DNA of 64,000 nt from Rasiella rasia (lineage in GTDB: Bacteria; Bacteroidota; Bacteroidia; Flavobacteriales; Flavobacteriaceae), in NCBI RefSeq assembly GCF_011044175.1, contig NZ_CP049057.1:2929501-2993500 (forward strand), read 5' to 3'. The position numbers and the translations under genes were made by a program. Below, one piece after another: positions 9,192 through 19,732 of the stretch (positions within the stretch are counted from its first letter, which is position 1; every line of letters begins with the position of its first letter). A model generated the notes under the pieces. That model ran no database searches, was not told where the DNA came from, and saw only the letters and a list, made by a program, of their open reading frames with translations.

Positions 9192-12100
9192 ATGAAACGA
9201 AATTTACCCCAATTTGTTCTGCTTTTTTTAGTTGCTACATCACTTAATGCACAAATAACATTTAATGATGTTGCCGAAGGATATATGCCAACAGAAGGCC
9301 CTACCTTAGTTATTCACCCCACTAATTTCTACATATCTGAACCTGTGCGTGATATGCCGCAGTGTATAGATACTTCAATTTTCGATAGCAAAGTCGTGCC
9401 GAAGGGAAATGGTGAAGAAGTTGGCCCTCACCCTATGAGTGCGAAGCGTCAAAGAAAATTAGCGCATTTAAATTCGGCTGGAAAAAGTACTATAGAAATA
9501 GATCCATTAATAGCGGGTCCAGAGACATATACACGAGCTTCTAACGATAGAGCTCCAATCGCAAATTTTGAAGGGATCGGACTTAATGCTTCACCACCAG
9601 ATCCATCTATGGCCGTGGGCCCAAATCACGTTGTTACGATGGAAAACGGATTGTGGTCTGTGTATGATAAAAATGGTGTGCAAGCCGCGGGATTCCCAAA
9701 GAATTTGAATAATCCCTTAACCGGGCCAAACCATGGTGATAATGCAGGAGACCCTGTTGTAATGTACGATAGACAAGCAGATAGATGGTTTTTATCGCAA
9801 TTTCAACTTTCTGGAAATCCAGCCCTGTCTGATGATGTTTTTCTTATAGGAATATCTCAAACAGCAGACCCAACAGGGGCTTATTATGTATACGAGTATG
9901 AACTTACACAAGGAAATGACTATCCGCACTATGGAGTATGGAGAGATTCTTATGTTTCCGCTGGAAATTTTACAGGCGCGCAGAAAGTATATACCTTCAA
10001 TAGAACGAAGATGTTAGCGGGAGATGGAAGTGCAGAGATTGTTGGATTTTCACCTTCCGGATTGGGATCTAGTGGTTTTGCCGCTCCAATTCCAGTTCAT
10101 TCAGAAAGAGACGTGACACCAACAGGAGATATCAAAATTGTATTCTACCAAGATGATGCCTTTAGCGGTGTTACTTCAGACCATATTGGTCTATGGAATA
10201 TAGATATGGATTGGAGTAATATAGGTAGTTCAACAATTTCTGGAAAAAACCAAATACCTACAGCGGCTTTTGATGCGGCCATAGCTGGTGGCTTTTCTAA
10301 CCTCCAACAACCAGGAACATCCCAGAGAATTGACGCTATTGTAGGTGCTGTTATGAATATGGTACATTGGTACGAATTTGGAACCCACCAAAGTATAGTT
10401 ATGAATTGGGTTGTTGAAATTCAAAACGGCACACAAAAATCTGGTATTCGTTGGGTAGAAATACGTAGTACAGATAACGGGGCTACCTGGAGCGTTTATC
10501 AAGAAGGAACTTTTACAGATCCTGCGCACGCAACAGTAGCCAATAAAGAGTCTGTGTTTATGGGATGTATTTCTATGGATGAAGATGGAAACATAGGTCT
10601 TGGATACACTAAAACGGGTTCAAGTACTTTTCCTTCTTTATATTATACAGGTAGATTAGCTTCAGATGCTTTAGGTACTATGAGTTTCGGTGAAAATTTA
10701 GTAATCTCAGGAACTTCTTCTGTAACAGGTAACGACCGATATGGAGATTATGGTCAAGGCGTAACAGATCCTTCAGACGATAAAACATTTTGGGTGACTT
10801 CAGAATTTTCTGGTGATGATGACAGACGCGTGCGAATTTATTCTTATAGAATTGCAGCAGCATCACCTGAAATTAGTTTCGGAATTACTTCGGAAAGCGT
10901 AACAGAAAGCGCTTCAGCTTGTTTTACAGATATTGATGTTCCTCTAAACATTGCGCTAGCCCCATCTCAAGATGCTACAGTAGACTTTACAATTAATGGT
11001 ACAAGTACTGCAAGCACCAATGTAGATTTTGAATTACTTACCAGCAGTGTTACTTTTTTAGCAGGACAAACAACAGGACAAACTATGACTGTCCGTGTTT
11101 ACCACGATGGTCTGGTAGAAGTGAATGAAAATTTAATTATCGATTTTACTGTTACTACCACCGGAGACGCCACAGCAAATACCGCTGCAAATACCTATAC
11201 TATGACTATTGTTAGTACAGATGTTGCGCCAACTCCTACTACCAACGTGACCGTATTAGATGCAGATTTTGAGACTGTCCCTGCAGGTTGGTTAGTTTCA
11301 GATCAAGATGGAGATGGAGTTAACTGGAGTATTGGTATTCCTCCAGGTCCACCGGCACATCTCACGACTCAAAAGTTATTTTCTCAATCGTGGAACGGAG
11401 CTGCTTTAACGCCCGATAATTACATTATTACAAATCAAGTAATGATTCCTGCAGATGTTTCTTCAGCTACCTTAACGTATGAAGTTGCGCCCGCAACTCT
11501 TACAGATTCATGGTACGAAGAGTATTATACAGTCTATTGGACAACTAGCATTGCTACAATTGGTGCTATAACGGGTAGTGCCCAAGTAAAACCAGGAGGA
11601 ATTATTTCCCAAGCTGTTGTTAACGAAACTATTGATATGACCCCATATGTAGGGCAGGCAGGATATCTTGTCTTTAGACACCATAACTGTACCGATGAAG
11701 AGTATATTTCTATAGATAACATTTTGTTAGAAGGTGAAGCGAGTACTAATGTTCAAACAGCCGTAAATACGGGTACAGCAGATCAATTGAATATTGACGG
11801 GGTGGGAACAGCTTATGCTTATGATCTTAGCACAGATGATGTTATGGCATCTGTCGTAAATAATCAGGCAGATGATTATGGATGTTCTACCATGGCAGTA
11901 TCAAGAGCTGGTACAAGCGCTCAAGGATATAATGGTAGTACAGGTGCAGATCGCGTTACCGACAAAACCTTTACGGTAACAACGTCTAATACAATTGGCT
12001 CTGGTGACACGAGTATTACCTTCTATTTTACTGAAGCCGAAATTGCCGGTTGGGAAGGACTAACTGGCCTTGATAGAAACACCGACCTAATTATTGGTCG

Positions 12101-13928
12101 AGGAAATGCCACAAGTATTTCAGAAACTTCAACTACCACAATAGGTGCTTTTGGTACGGGGAATATTACTGTAACTGGAAATTTTAGTGGCCTTGATGGA
12201 ACTTATTATTTTGGTTCTGCGGGCTCTTTTGTTGCTTCTTGTTCTGGAGGTACAAAAACCTGGAATGGAACTAATTGGAGTCCGGCCGGAGCTCCAGACA
12301 ATACGCATAATGTGGTATTTACAGGAAACTATAGCACCGGAGCTAACGGATTAGAAGCTTGTACAATAACTGTCGCAGGAGGAGCAATCCTTACCGTTAA
12401 TGCACTAGGTTATGCTCGTGCACAAGGCGATATTACGGTAGATGGTACATTAATAGTTGCTCATCAAGGTAGCATTGTGCAGGTAGATCCTTCTGCCGTT
12501 GTTACCAAGACTGGAACGATAAACGTAGAGGTTACAACGCCTGTTTTACAGACTCGTGATTTTATGGTTATGGGTAGTCCTATGGACGATGAGACTCGTA
12601 ATGGTGTTTTTAGTAGTGCCTTTTTAGTTTTAGATCATGATCCAGATATGTTTAATCCAAATACGCATCCTAATATTCCTCAAGGGGCAACTAACTTTAA
12701 AGATTTAGAAGGAGATTATTGGAGTATTTATAGTGGTGATATTAATCCTGGCGAAGGCTATATTGTTCGTCCACAGTCTGGCTATGGCGACCCTGCAAAT
12801 ACTACTTTCGATATGACGTATGCTGCTGGTACCTTAAATAACGGTACTGTAAATCGTCCTATGATTTATAACAGCACTAACAGTCCAGCAGGAACTCCTA
12901 ATACTTATAGTAATCCGTATGCTAGTGCTATAGATGCAGATAAGTTTATTCAAGACAACGGCCTTAATGCATTGTACTTTTGGGAGCATTTAACCCCACC
13001 CACAGTTATAGTGCCTGGAGAAAGTATAATGTTTGATATGGATGATGTATCTGTGAGAAACTTTGGCGGTGGAGTAGCGGCAAACAATGATAATCCTGCC
13101 AACATTCCTAACGGAGTGATATCTACAGGACAAGGGTTTGCTATTAAAGCAACTAGCAATGGTAGTGTGAACTTTACCAATGATATGCGTTTAACTACAG
13201 GGAACACTACACTTAGATCTAATGAGTTGGAGGTAGATCGTTTGTGGTTACACTTAGAGAGCAATACTTATGGTCTTGCCAACAATCTATTAATAGGATT
13301 TAACCCAGCTGCCACCGATGGATGGGATAATGGATACGACACCGATAGATTAGCTAGTAGTGTTGGATTATATTCACACCTAGATGTAGGAACAGGCACA
13401 GGAGAAGAACAAATGGCTATTCAGACCCGTGGTGCTTTTCAGAGTAGCGAGAAGATACACGTTGGATTCTCTAGTTTAATAGAAGAGCACACTTTGTATA
13501 CCATTAGCTTATCGAATTATGAAGGTTCAAACCTAAGTGATACATCAATATATTTATACGATAGTCACATGAACGTCATGACCGATCTTACCCAAGGCGA
13601 TTATGAATTTAGATCAAGTAAGGCTACGAACAATCGTAGATTTACGGTATCATTTGAGCCAGACAACGTATTAGCCACAGGAGCGGCTGCATTAGAGAAC
13701 ATCACCATGTTCCCTAATCCAACAGATGGTGTACTTAACATTACAGCACCAGATACCACTATAGAAACCATTAAGATATACGATGTACGTGGAAGAGTTA
13801 TTGCTGAAACAGCCACAGGAGATGTGTCATATTTTCAAATAGACATGGCTACATTAAAAACGTCTATGTATTTTGTGGAAATTAGTACACCAGATGGTAA
13901 AATAACAAAACGTATCGTAAAGAAGTAA
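9192..13928 (+). CDS. Giant secreted protein with Calx-beta, choice-of-anchor-J-like and T9SS type A sorting domains
   Basis: I chose the ATG at 9192 over an upstream TTG at 9162 because it gives a clean signal peptide (MKRNLPQFVLLFLVATSLNAQ). The protein is then 1578 residues. Residues 130-540 form a large extracellular region (PNHVVTMENGLWSVYDKNG, DRQADRWFLSQFQ) resembling sialidase/propeller-type proteins. A Calx-beta-like domain lies at about 560-658 and a choice-of-anchor-J-like jelly roll at about 690-848. Residues 1079-1535 are the block shared with the next gene. The last ~75 residues are a T9SS type A sorting domain (MFPNPTDGVLNI, ending KRIVKK). It is likely secreted through T9SS and surface-bound. 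The enzymatic role, if any, is unknown. A terminator follows. Confidence 0.9.
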   Translation: MKRNLPQFVLLFLVATSLNAQITFNDVAEGYMPTEGPTLVIHPTNFYISEPVRDMPQCIDTSIFDSKVVPKGNGEEVGPHPMSAKRQRKLAHLNSAGKSTIEIDPLIAGPETYTRASNDRAPIANFEGIGLNASPPDPSMAVGPNHVVTMENGLWSVYDKNGVQAAGFPKNLNNPLTGPNHGDNAGDPVVMYDRQADRWFLSQFQLSGNPALSDDVFLIGISQTADPTGAYYVYEYELTQGNDYPHYGVWRDSYVSAGNFTGAQKVYTFNRTKMLAGDGSAEIVGFSPSGLGSSGFAAPIPVHSERDVTPTGDIKIVFYQDDAFSGVTSDHIGLWNIDMDWSNIGSSTISGKNQIPTAAFDAAIAGGFSNLQQPGTSQRIDAIVGAVMNMVHWYEFGTHQSIVMNWVVEIQNGTQKSGIRWVEIRSTDNGATWSVYQEGTFTDPAHATVANKESVFMGCISMDEDGNIGLGYTKTGSSTFPSLYYTGRLASDALGTMSFGENLVISGTSSVTGNDRYGDYGQGVTDPSDDKTFWVTSEFSGDDDRRVRIYSYRIAAASPEISFGITSESVTESASACFTDIDVPLNIALAPSQDATVDFTINGTSTASTNVDFELLTSSVTFLAGQTTGQTMTVRVYHDGLVEVNENLIIDFTVTTTGDATANTAANTYTMTIVSTDVAPTPTTNVTVLDADFETVPAGWLVSDQDGDGVNWSIGIPPGPPAHLTTQKLFSQSWNGAALTPDNYIITNQVMIPADVSSATLTYEVAPATLTDSWYEEYYTVYWTTSIATIGAITGSAQVKPGGIISQAVVNETIDMTPYVGQAGYLVFRHHNCTDEEYISIDNILLEGEASTNVQTAVNTGTADQLNIDGVGTAYAYDLSTDDVMASVVNNQADDYGCSTMAVSRAGTSAQGYNGSTGADRVTDKTFTVTTSNTIGSGDTSITFYFTEAEIAGWEGLTGLDRNTDLIIGRGNATSISETSTTTIGAFGTGNITVTGNFSGLDGTYYFGSAGSFVASCSGGTKTWNGTNWSPAGAPDNTHNVVFTGNYSTGANGLEACTITVAGGAILTVNALGYARAQGDITVDGTLIVAHQGSIVQVDPSAVVTKTGTINVEVTTPVLQTRDFMVMGSPMDDETRNGVFSSAFLVLDHDPDMFNPNTHPNIPQGATNFKDLEGDYWSIYSGDINPGEGYIVRPQSGYGDPANTTFDMTYAAGTLNNGTVNRPMIYNSTNSPAGTPNTYSNPYASAIDADKFIQDNGLNALYFWEHLTPPTVIVPGESIMFDMDDVSVRNFGGGVAANNDNPANIPNGVISTGQGFAIKATSNGSVNFTNDMRLTTGNTTLRSNELEVDRLWLHLESNTYGLANNLLIGFNPAATDGWDNGYDTDRLASSVGLYSHLDVGTGTGEEQMAIQTRGAFQSSEKIHVGFSSLIEEHTLYTISLSNYEGSNLSDTSIYLYDSHMNVMTDLTQGDYEFRSSKATNNRRFTVSFEPDNVLATGAAALENITMFPNPTDGVLNITAPDTTIETIKIYDVRGRVIAETATGDVSYFQIDMATLKTSMYFVEISTPDGKITKRIVKK
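12426..13797 (+). repeat. Long direct repeat, copy 1 (C-terminal cassette)
   Basis: 1372 bases that recur at 17264-18635 with a constant offset of 4838 and no indel. The only difference I found is 13753 A versus 18591 G, changing Asp to Gly. The block encodes about 457 residues from GDITVDGTLIV to VRGR. Flanking sequence on both sides differs clearly between the two genes, so identity stops abruptly at both ends. Confidence 0.95.
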
Positions 13929-13956
13929 CTTCATAAAATTGATTTAAATAGCTAGA

Positions 13957-13989
13957 AAAAGCATCCACATTTGTGGGTGCTTTTTTTTG
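13957..13989 (+). terminator. Intrinsic terminator after the giant secreted protein
   Basis: AAAGCATCCACA pairs with TGTGGGTGCTTT (one G-T wobble) around a short loop, followed by a T run starting at 13979. It lies 30 bases beyond the stop codon. Confidence 0.85.
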
Positions 13990-14107
13990 TTATAATTATG
14001 AGTAAAGCAATACAAATGTGTATTTTATCGATATTTTTAGTCGTTTTGTCGTAAAAAATTATATTTTTGAGATACACAAGTAATTAAAAGCCCCTAAATA
14101 TATTACT

Positions 14108-17100
14108 ATGAAAAATTCGAACATCCCTATTCATAGGTCGTATTGGTTAGTTGTATTGCTCGCAATTTTCACTTTGCAGGTATCCGTTTCTTCTGCACAA
14201 GTAGTGAAAAGTAAGTCTGTAGATACGCCTAATATTGATATTGAAAAATTGCTAGAGCGAAACGATAAAGTACAATATTCTGTAACGTCTGAGTATACGA
14301 GTAAGTTAAGCGGTATTCACCATACGTATCTAAGACAACTTATAAATGGTATTGAAGTATGTGGAACTGAATCTAGTATACATAAAAACAAACTAGGTAA
14401 AACGGTGATGCTTCATAATAATTTTGTTGGAGATATTGAAACTACGGTAACAAATTCTTCAGTAGACATTTCTCCAGACCAAGCTATTAGCCGAGTTGCT
14501 AACCAAATGGGATATGCATTATCTAACCTTCAGCTAAAAGAGAATTTTGGTGGTGCAAATCAAAAGGCATTGTATTCTAAATCTGGGATATCAAAACGAG
14601 ACATTCCTGTACAACTTATGTATTACTACAGAGAAGGACATGGCACACAATTAGTGTGGGAACTTTCGGTACTTGAATTAGATGACGCAGATTGGTGGAA
14701 TTTTAGAGTTGATGCAGTTACTGGCTTAATAATAGACAAAGATAACTTCATGGTAAGCTGTAAGAACGATGGCCATACAGATCATGAAGGTCATAATGTA
14801 AAAAATTCTAATAATACTATTTCATTTGAGGACCTTTCAGTTTTAACGAATGAATGCGAAGAAGAGAATTTTATGATGATGGGTAGTTACAACGTATTTG
14901 CAATGCCTATTGAAACCCCTAATCACGGTGCTAGGACACTTGTTACTAATGCTGAAAATGCAACTGCTTCACCTTTTGGATGGCACAGTAACGGGGCAAC
15001 ATCATTTTCAGATACTAATGGAAACAATGTTATTGCACGAGAAGATAGAGATAATAATAATTCAGGGGGTTTTCAGCCAAGCGAAAACACTGCCAATCAA
15101 TTAGATTTCGATTTTCCTTTAAACTTGACGTATGTAGATGCTAACGGTCAACGATCTCAAGAAGCTTCGATTACAAATTTATTTTACTGGAATAATATTA
15201 TTCATGATGTTACGTATCAATACGGATTTGATGAAGTTTCGGGTAATTTTCAATGGAACAATAATGGAAATGGTGGAGCAGAAGTAGATCCAGTGATTGC
15301 TGAAGCCCAAGATGGATCAGGTACATGCAATGCAAACTTTGGAACTCCAGCAGATGGCGGTGTACCACTTATGCAAATGTATGTTTGTGGTGATCGTGAT
15401 GGATCTTTAGACAATGGTGTGGTAATTCATGAATATGGACATGGTATTTCAAACAGACTTACTGGTGGTCCTGGTGTTGCAAATGGCCTTCAGAATATTG
15501 AACAAATGGGTGAAGGATGGAGCGACTATTTCGGACTTATGCTTACTATGGAGCCTGGAGATCAGGGTGCAGACCAACGGGGAATAGGTACTTGGTTAAC
15601 AGGTGAAGATATTACAGGTACTGGAATTAGAACATTTCCGTATAGTACAGATTTCGGAGTTAATTCATTAACCTATGACGATATCAACTCTGAAGCACAA
15701 CCACATGGTGTTGGAACAGTTTGGGCAAGTATGTTGTGGGACATGACATGGTTAATGATAGACGCACACGGTTATAGCCCAGATTTGTATACCGTTACAG
15801 GTGATGAAAATATTGATGCAGGAAACATTCAGGCATTGGCACTTGTAATGGAAGGTCTTAAATTACAGGGATCTAGTCCTGGGTTTGAAGATGGTAGAGA
15901 TGCAATTCTTGCAGCCGATTTAGCAATTTATAATGGTGTTAACCAATGCTATATTTGGGAAGCATTTGCGAATAGAGGAATGGGAGCAAGCGCAAGCCAA
16001 GGTTCAAGTGCTAGTACAACAGATGGTACTCCCGCTTTTGATCTACCTGCAACCATAGGTGGTTTTGAAAATTCTATTGAAAATGCTTGTTTAAATGGAG
16101 GTACCTTAACTGGTTTAACAGGTGGCTTTCCTTCTGGAGGTACATATGCTGGACCTGGAGTGACTAATACTGGCGGGAACACCTACAGTTTTAATCCAAT
16201 TTCAGCAGGAGTTGGTACACATACTATTACGTACACGGTAAACGACTTTTGTAACAATAATAATAGTACCGTTTTTTCTGAAACTATAGCTGTTCAAGAT
16301 GACGTACTTGCATTAACATGTCCAGCAGATATGACGGTGCAATCTGATACACATGATGTTTGTAGTGCTGTAGTTGTTTTTGAATACCCTAGAGCCGAAG
16401 GCGATTTATGTGATAGTTCAAATAACGACTTATCTCAGAATACGGTTTCAACCATTGGTGCAGCATTAGATTGTACAGATGCCCCTTCCGGACATCTTCG
16501 AACTTTTAACCTTACAACCGAAGGCGTTTCAAGGGATTATACAATAGACGGTATAGATATTGCCATAAATACAAATTCAGGTGTTGCTCCTGTTATCGTT
16601 AATATTTATTTAAGTACACAACTACCAGGAGGTGTTGTAGGAGAAAGAGTTCCACTTTCTGGTGCTATAGATCCTTATGCTTCGGAAACTTCCTTAGTTC
16701 CAGCAGGTAACAATTTTACGCATACAGTTCCTATGAACGTTTTTCTTCCAGCTGGAAGTGTTTTTCACGTAGAGGTAATTACTCCTTCTTCAAGAAACCA
16801 AATGCTCGGGTACAACGATGCGGGTGGCGGTGCTGCAAATGAGACTGCGACAGGCTATATTAATTGTGTAGGCGGAGACTACCTAACTTTAAGCTCAATT
16901 GGGTTTGGAGATTTGGCCTCTTTAATTGAAATAAGCGGTACAGAGAGTAACGAATATACCACAGTGCAAACCGCTGGTCAGGCACCTGGGTCTACATTTA
17001 CTGCTGGTACAACAACAAACACATTTACAACCACTAGACAGAGTGGCGGGACGAGCACATGCTCTTTTGATGTTGTTGTTAAAGGTAAATCAACAATTTT

Positions 17101-18766
17101 CGCGGGTGGAGTTTGGAACCCAGTAGTACCAAGTGCTGGTTCAAATGCTCAATTTAGTGACAACTTTACAACCACAGCTGAAGGAAACGTTAATGCATGT
17201 TCTTGTGAAATAGATAGTGGTGCTACCGTTACAGTGGCAGCTGGTGACTTCTTGAATATTTACGGCGATATTACGGTAGATGGTACATTAATAGTTGCTC
17301 ATCAAGGTAGCATTGTGCAGGTAGATCCTTCTGCCGTTGTTACCAAGACTGGAACGATAAACGTAGAGGTTACAACGCCTGTTTTACAGACTCGTGATTT
17401 TATGGTTATGGGTAGTCCTATGGACGATGAGACTCGTAATGGTGTTTTTAGTAGTGCCTTTTTAGTTTTAGATCATGATCCAGATATGTTTAATCCAAAT
17501 ACGCATCCTAATATTCCTCAAGGGGCAACTAACTTTAAAGATTTAGAAGGAGATTATTGGAGTATTTATAGTGGTGATATTAATCCTGGCGAAGGCTATA
17601 TTGTTCGTCCACAGTCTGGCTATGGCGACCCTGCAAATACTACTTTCGATATGACGTATGCTGCTGGTACCTTAAATAACGGTACTGTAAATCGTCCTAT
17701 GATTTATAACAGCACTAACAGTCCAGCAGGAACTCCTAATACTTATAGTAATCCGTATGCTAGTGCTATAGATGCAGATAAGTTTATTCAAGACAACGGC
17801 CTTAATGCATTGTACTTTTGGGAGCATTTAACCCCACCCACAGTTATAGTGCCTGGAGAAAGTATAATGTTTGATATGGATGATGTATCTGTGAGAAACT
17901 TTGGCGGTGGAGTAGCGGCAAACAATGATAATCCTGCCAACATTCCTAACGGAGTGATATCTACAGGACAAGGGTTTGCTATTAAAGCAACTAGCAATGG
18001 TAGTGTGAACTTTACCAATGATATGCGTTTAACTACAGGGAACACTACACTTAGATCTAATGAGTTGGAGGTAGATCGTTTGTGGTTACACTTAGAGAGC
18101 AATACTTATGGTCTTGCCAACAATCTATTAATAGGATTTAACCCAGCTGCCACCGATGGATGGGATAATGGATACGACACCGATAGATTAGCTAGTAGTG
18201 TTGGATTATATTCACACCTAGATGTAGGAACAGGCACAGGAGAAGAACAAATGGCTATTCAGACCCGTGGTGCTTTTCAGAGTAGCGAGAAGATACACGT
18301 TGGATTCTCTAGTTTAATAGAAGAGCACACTTTGTATACCATTAGCTTATCGAATTATGAAGGTTCAAACCTAAGTGATACATCAATATATTTATACGAT
18401 AGTCACATGAACGTCATGACCGATCTTACCCAAGGCGATTATGAATTTAGATCAAGTAAGGCTACGAACAATCGTAGATTTACGGTATCATTTGAGCCAG
18501 ACAACGTATTAGCCACAGGAGCGGCTGCATTAGAGAACATCACCATGTTCCCTAATCCAACAGATGGTGTACTTAACATTACAGCACCAGGTACCACTAT
18601 AGAAACCATTAAGATATACGATGTACGTGGAAGAGCAATAATTTTAGTCCATACAGACGCAACGCAGCATTACCAGTTAGATATGTCGCAATTGGGAACA
18701 GCAATGTACTTTGTTGAAATCACAACTCCTGCAGGAAAAGTAACTAAACGTATTGTAAGAGAATGA
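14108..18766 (+). CDS. Secreted M36 (fungalysin-like) metalloprotease with T9SS type A sorting domain
   Basis: 1552 residues. The N-terminus is a signal peptide ending near SVSSAQ, then a propeptide region (about 40-220; QLVWELSVLELDDADWW is FTP/PepSY-like). The M36 catalytic domain follows, with zinc-binding His441-Glu442-x2-His445 in VIHEYGHGISNRLTGGP and the downstream Glu469 in GEGWSDYFG. This is the complete fungalysin zinc site, so activity is likely. A HYR-like segment begins near residue 736 (TCPADMTVQ). Residues 1053-1509 are the block nearly identical to the preceding gene, and a type A sorting domain ends the protein (KRIVRE). It is predicted to be exported by Sec and T9SS and to act on extracellular protein. 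Confidence 0.93.
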   Translation: MKNSNIPIHRSYWLVVLLAIFTLQVSVSSAQVVKSKSVDTPNIDIEKLLERNDKVQYSVTSEYTSKLSGIHHTYLRQLINGIEVCGTESSIHKNKLGKTVMLHNNFVGDIETTVTNSSVDISPDQAISRVANQMGYALSNLQLKENFGGANQKALYSKSGISKRDIPVQLMYYYREGHGTQLVWELSVLELDDADWWNFRVDAVTGLIIDKDNFMVSCKNDGHTDHEGHNVKNSNNTISFEDLSVLTNECEEENFMMMGSYNVFAMPIETPNHGARTLVTNAENATASPFGWHSNGATSFSDTNGNNVIAREDRDNNNSGGFQPSENTANQLDFDFPLNLTYVDANGQRSQEASITNLFYWNNIIHDVTYQYGFDEVSGNFQWNNNGNGGAEVDPVIAEAQDGSGTCNANFGTPADGGVPLMQMYVCGDRDGSLDNGVVIHEYGHGISNRLTGGPGVANGLQNIEQMGEGWSDYFGLMLTMEPGDQGADQRGIGTWLTGEDITGTGIRTFPYSTDFGVNSLTYDDINSEAQPHGVGTVWASMLWDMTWLMIDAHGYSPDLYTVTGDENIDAGNIQALALVMEGLKLQGSSPGFEDGRDAILAADLAIYNGVNQCYIWEAFANRGMGASASQGSSASTTDGTPAFDLPATIGGFENSIENACLNGGTLTGLTGGFPSGGTYAGPGVTNTGGNTYSFNPISAGVGTHTITYTVNDFCNNNNSTVFSETIAVQDDVLALTCPADMTVQSDTHDVCSAVVVFEYPRAEGDLCDSSNNDLSQNTVSTIGAALDCTDAPSGHLRTFNLTTEGVSRDYTIDGIDIAINTNSGVAPVIVNIYLSTQLPGGVVGERVPLSGAIDPYASETSLVPAGNNFTHTVPMNVFLPAGSVFHVEVITPSSRNQMLGYNDAGGGAANETATGYINCVGGDYLTLSSIGFGDLASLIEISGTESNEYTTVQTAGQAPGSTFTAGTTTNTFTTTRQSGGTSTCSFDVVVKGKSTIFAGGVWNPVVPSAGSNAQFSDNFTTTAEGNVNACSCEIDSGATVTVAAGDFLNIYGDITVDGTLIVAHQGSIVQVDPSAVVTKTGTINVEVTTPVLQTRDFMVMGSPMDDETRNGVFSSAFLVLDHDPDMFNPNTHPNIPQGATNFKDLEGDYWSIYSGDINPGEGYIVRPQSGYGDPANTTFDMTYAAGTLNNGTVNRPMIYNSTNSPAGTPNTYSNPYASAIDADKFIQDNGLNALYFWEHLTPPTVIVPGESIMFDMDDVSVRNFGGGVAANNDNPANIPNGVISTGQGFAIKATSNGSVNFTNDMRLTTGNTTLRSNELEVDRLWLHLESNTYGLANNLLIGFNPAATDGWDNGYDTDRLASSVGLYSHLDVGTGTGEEQMAIQTRGAFQSSEKIHVGFSSLIEEHTLYTISLSNYEGSNLSDTSIYLYDSHMNVMTDLTQGDYEFRSSKATNNRRFTVSFEPDNVLATGAAALENITMFPNPTDGVLNITAPGTTIETIKIYDVRGRAIILVHTDATQHYQLDMSQLGTAMYFVEITTPAGKVTKRIVRE
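17264..18635 (+). repeat. Long direct repeat, copy 2 (C-terminal cassette)
   Basis: Second copy of the 1372-base block found at 12426-13797. It is identical except for G at 18591. Even third codon positions and the antisense reading frames inside it are unchanged. The last ~43 codons of the two genes, after the block, are only moderately similar. Confidence 0.95.
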
Positions 18767-18790
18767 TAGAAATTATCGAATAGAAAAGTA

Positions 18791-18820
18791 AAAGCGCTCA
18801 TTATAATGGGCGCTTTTTTT
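18791..18820 (+). terminator. Intrinsic terminator after the M36 protease gene
   Basis: AAAGCGCTCATT pairs with AATGGGCGCTTT (one G-T wobble), followed by seven T. It lies 24 bases past the stop. Confidence 0.85.
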
Positions 18821-18865
18821 ATGAACTTAAAAAATATTTCGGCTACTTTTTAGTTGTAATTAAGT

Positions 18866-19732
18866 ATGAGAAAGTTAGTTGGTATAATTTTTATCTTGGG
18901 ATTGTTTAGTTATTTTGTGTTTACGAAGAAGGGAACGGTGGCTAGAAATGTGGCCTATAGCTATGTGATAGATGCTAACTTTATTGAGGAAAGTGGTACC
19001 ACTGTTTCTGAACGAATCTTGACTCCAGAAAATTTCCGAAGAGCAAAATATCCAGAAGGTTCTTTTTCAAACTATATTCAAAATTATGCGCTAAAATCGT
19101 TTGACGCAAAGATTATAAATTTTGATGGTGAAGAATATATCTACCAAAAAGGACATGTAGGGGTGCTAGAAGTACCAGTTCCTAAAAACGGCTTACAACA
19201 ATGTGCAGATGCCCTCATACGTATACGTTCTGAGTATCTGTGGGAACAAAATCGAAAATCTGAAATCGGATTTAATTTTACCTCTGGTCATTATTGTTCG
19301 TGGAAAAAATATGCCGAAGGATATCGTCCCAAAGTGAAAGGGAACAATGTAACGTTTCATAAAACGGCATCAAAAGACACTTCAAAAGAAAACTTTTATA
19401 AATACCTAAATTTAATCTACATATACGCTGGTACACAATCGTTGTATACAGAACTGAAAAAAATAGAATGGGCAGACGATTTGGAAGTTGGTGATATGAT
19501 TGTGAAGCCAGGTTTTCCAGGGCATATTGTTATGATTGCAGACAAGGCAACCGACGCTAACGGTAAAAATTTGTTTATTTTAGCACAAGGAAATACACCT
19601 GCTCAAAGTGTACACTTGCTAAAGAATTTAAATGATAGCACTTTAAATCCGTGGTACGAACTTGAGGCAAATGCATATCTTGAAATTCCAACTTATTATT
19701 TTAACCAAACAAAATTTGTACGTTTCAAATAA
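18866..19732 (+). CDS. DUF4846-like exported protein
   Basis: 288 residues starting with a hydrophobic segment (MRKLVGIIFILGLFSYFVF), so membrane-anchored or exported. The body resembles the DUF4846 family as I know it: CADALIRIRSEYLW, SGHYCSWKKYAEGYRPK, YAGTQSLYTELKK, and DDLEVGDMIVKPGFPGHIVMIADKA. The last stretch, a GD followed by a His in PGH-x-V, is reminiscent of NlpC/P60- or CHAP-like folds, and the Cys in HYCSW could be relevant. That is inference from motif shape only. Its stop overlaps the next gene's ATG by one base (TAATG), and apbE follows, so the three form one transcription unit. Function unknown. Confidence 0.72.
   Translation: MRKLVGIIFILGLFSYFVFTKKGTVARNVAYSYVIDANFIEESGTTVSERILTPENFRRAKYPEGSFSNYIQNYALKSFDAKIINFDGEEYIYQKGHVGVLEVPVPKNGLQQCADALIRIRSEYLWEQNRKSEIGFNFTSGHYCSWKKYAEGYRPKVKGNNVTFHKTASKDTSKENFYKYLNLIYIYAGTQSLYTELKKIEWADDLEVGDMIVKPGFPGHIVMIADKATDANGKNLFILAQGNTPAQSVHLLKNLNDSTLNPWYELEANAYLEIPTYYFNQTKFVRFK

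Noticed and set aside
12950-13264. A 104-codon minus-strand frame repeated identically at 17788-18102
   Set aside because: Its exact recurrence only reflects the 1372-bp direct repeat; it lies antisense to two well-supported coding regions and has no family features.
14045-14069. TTTG ... TATTTTTG as full promoter of the M36 protease gene
   Set aside because: The -7 box is fine, but the spacer to TTTG is only 13 bases, shorter than the known range; not reported as a complete promoter.
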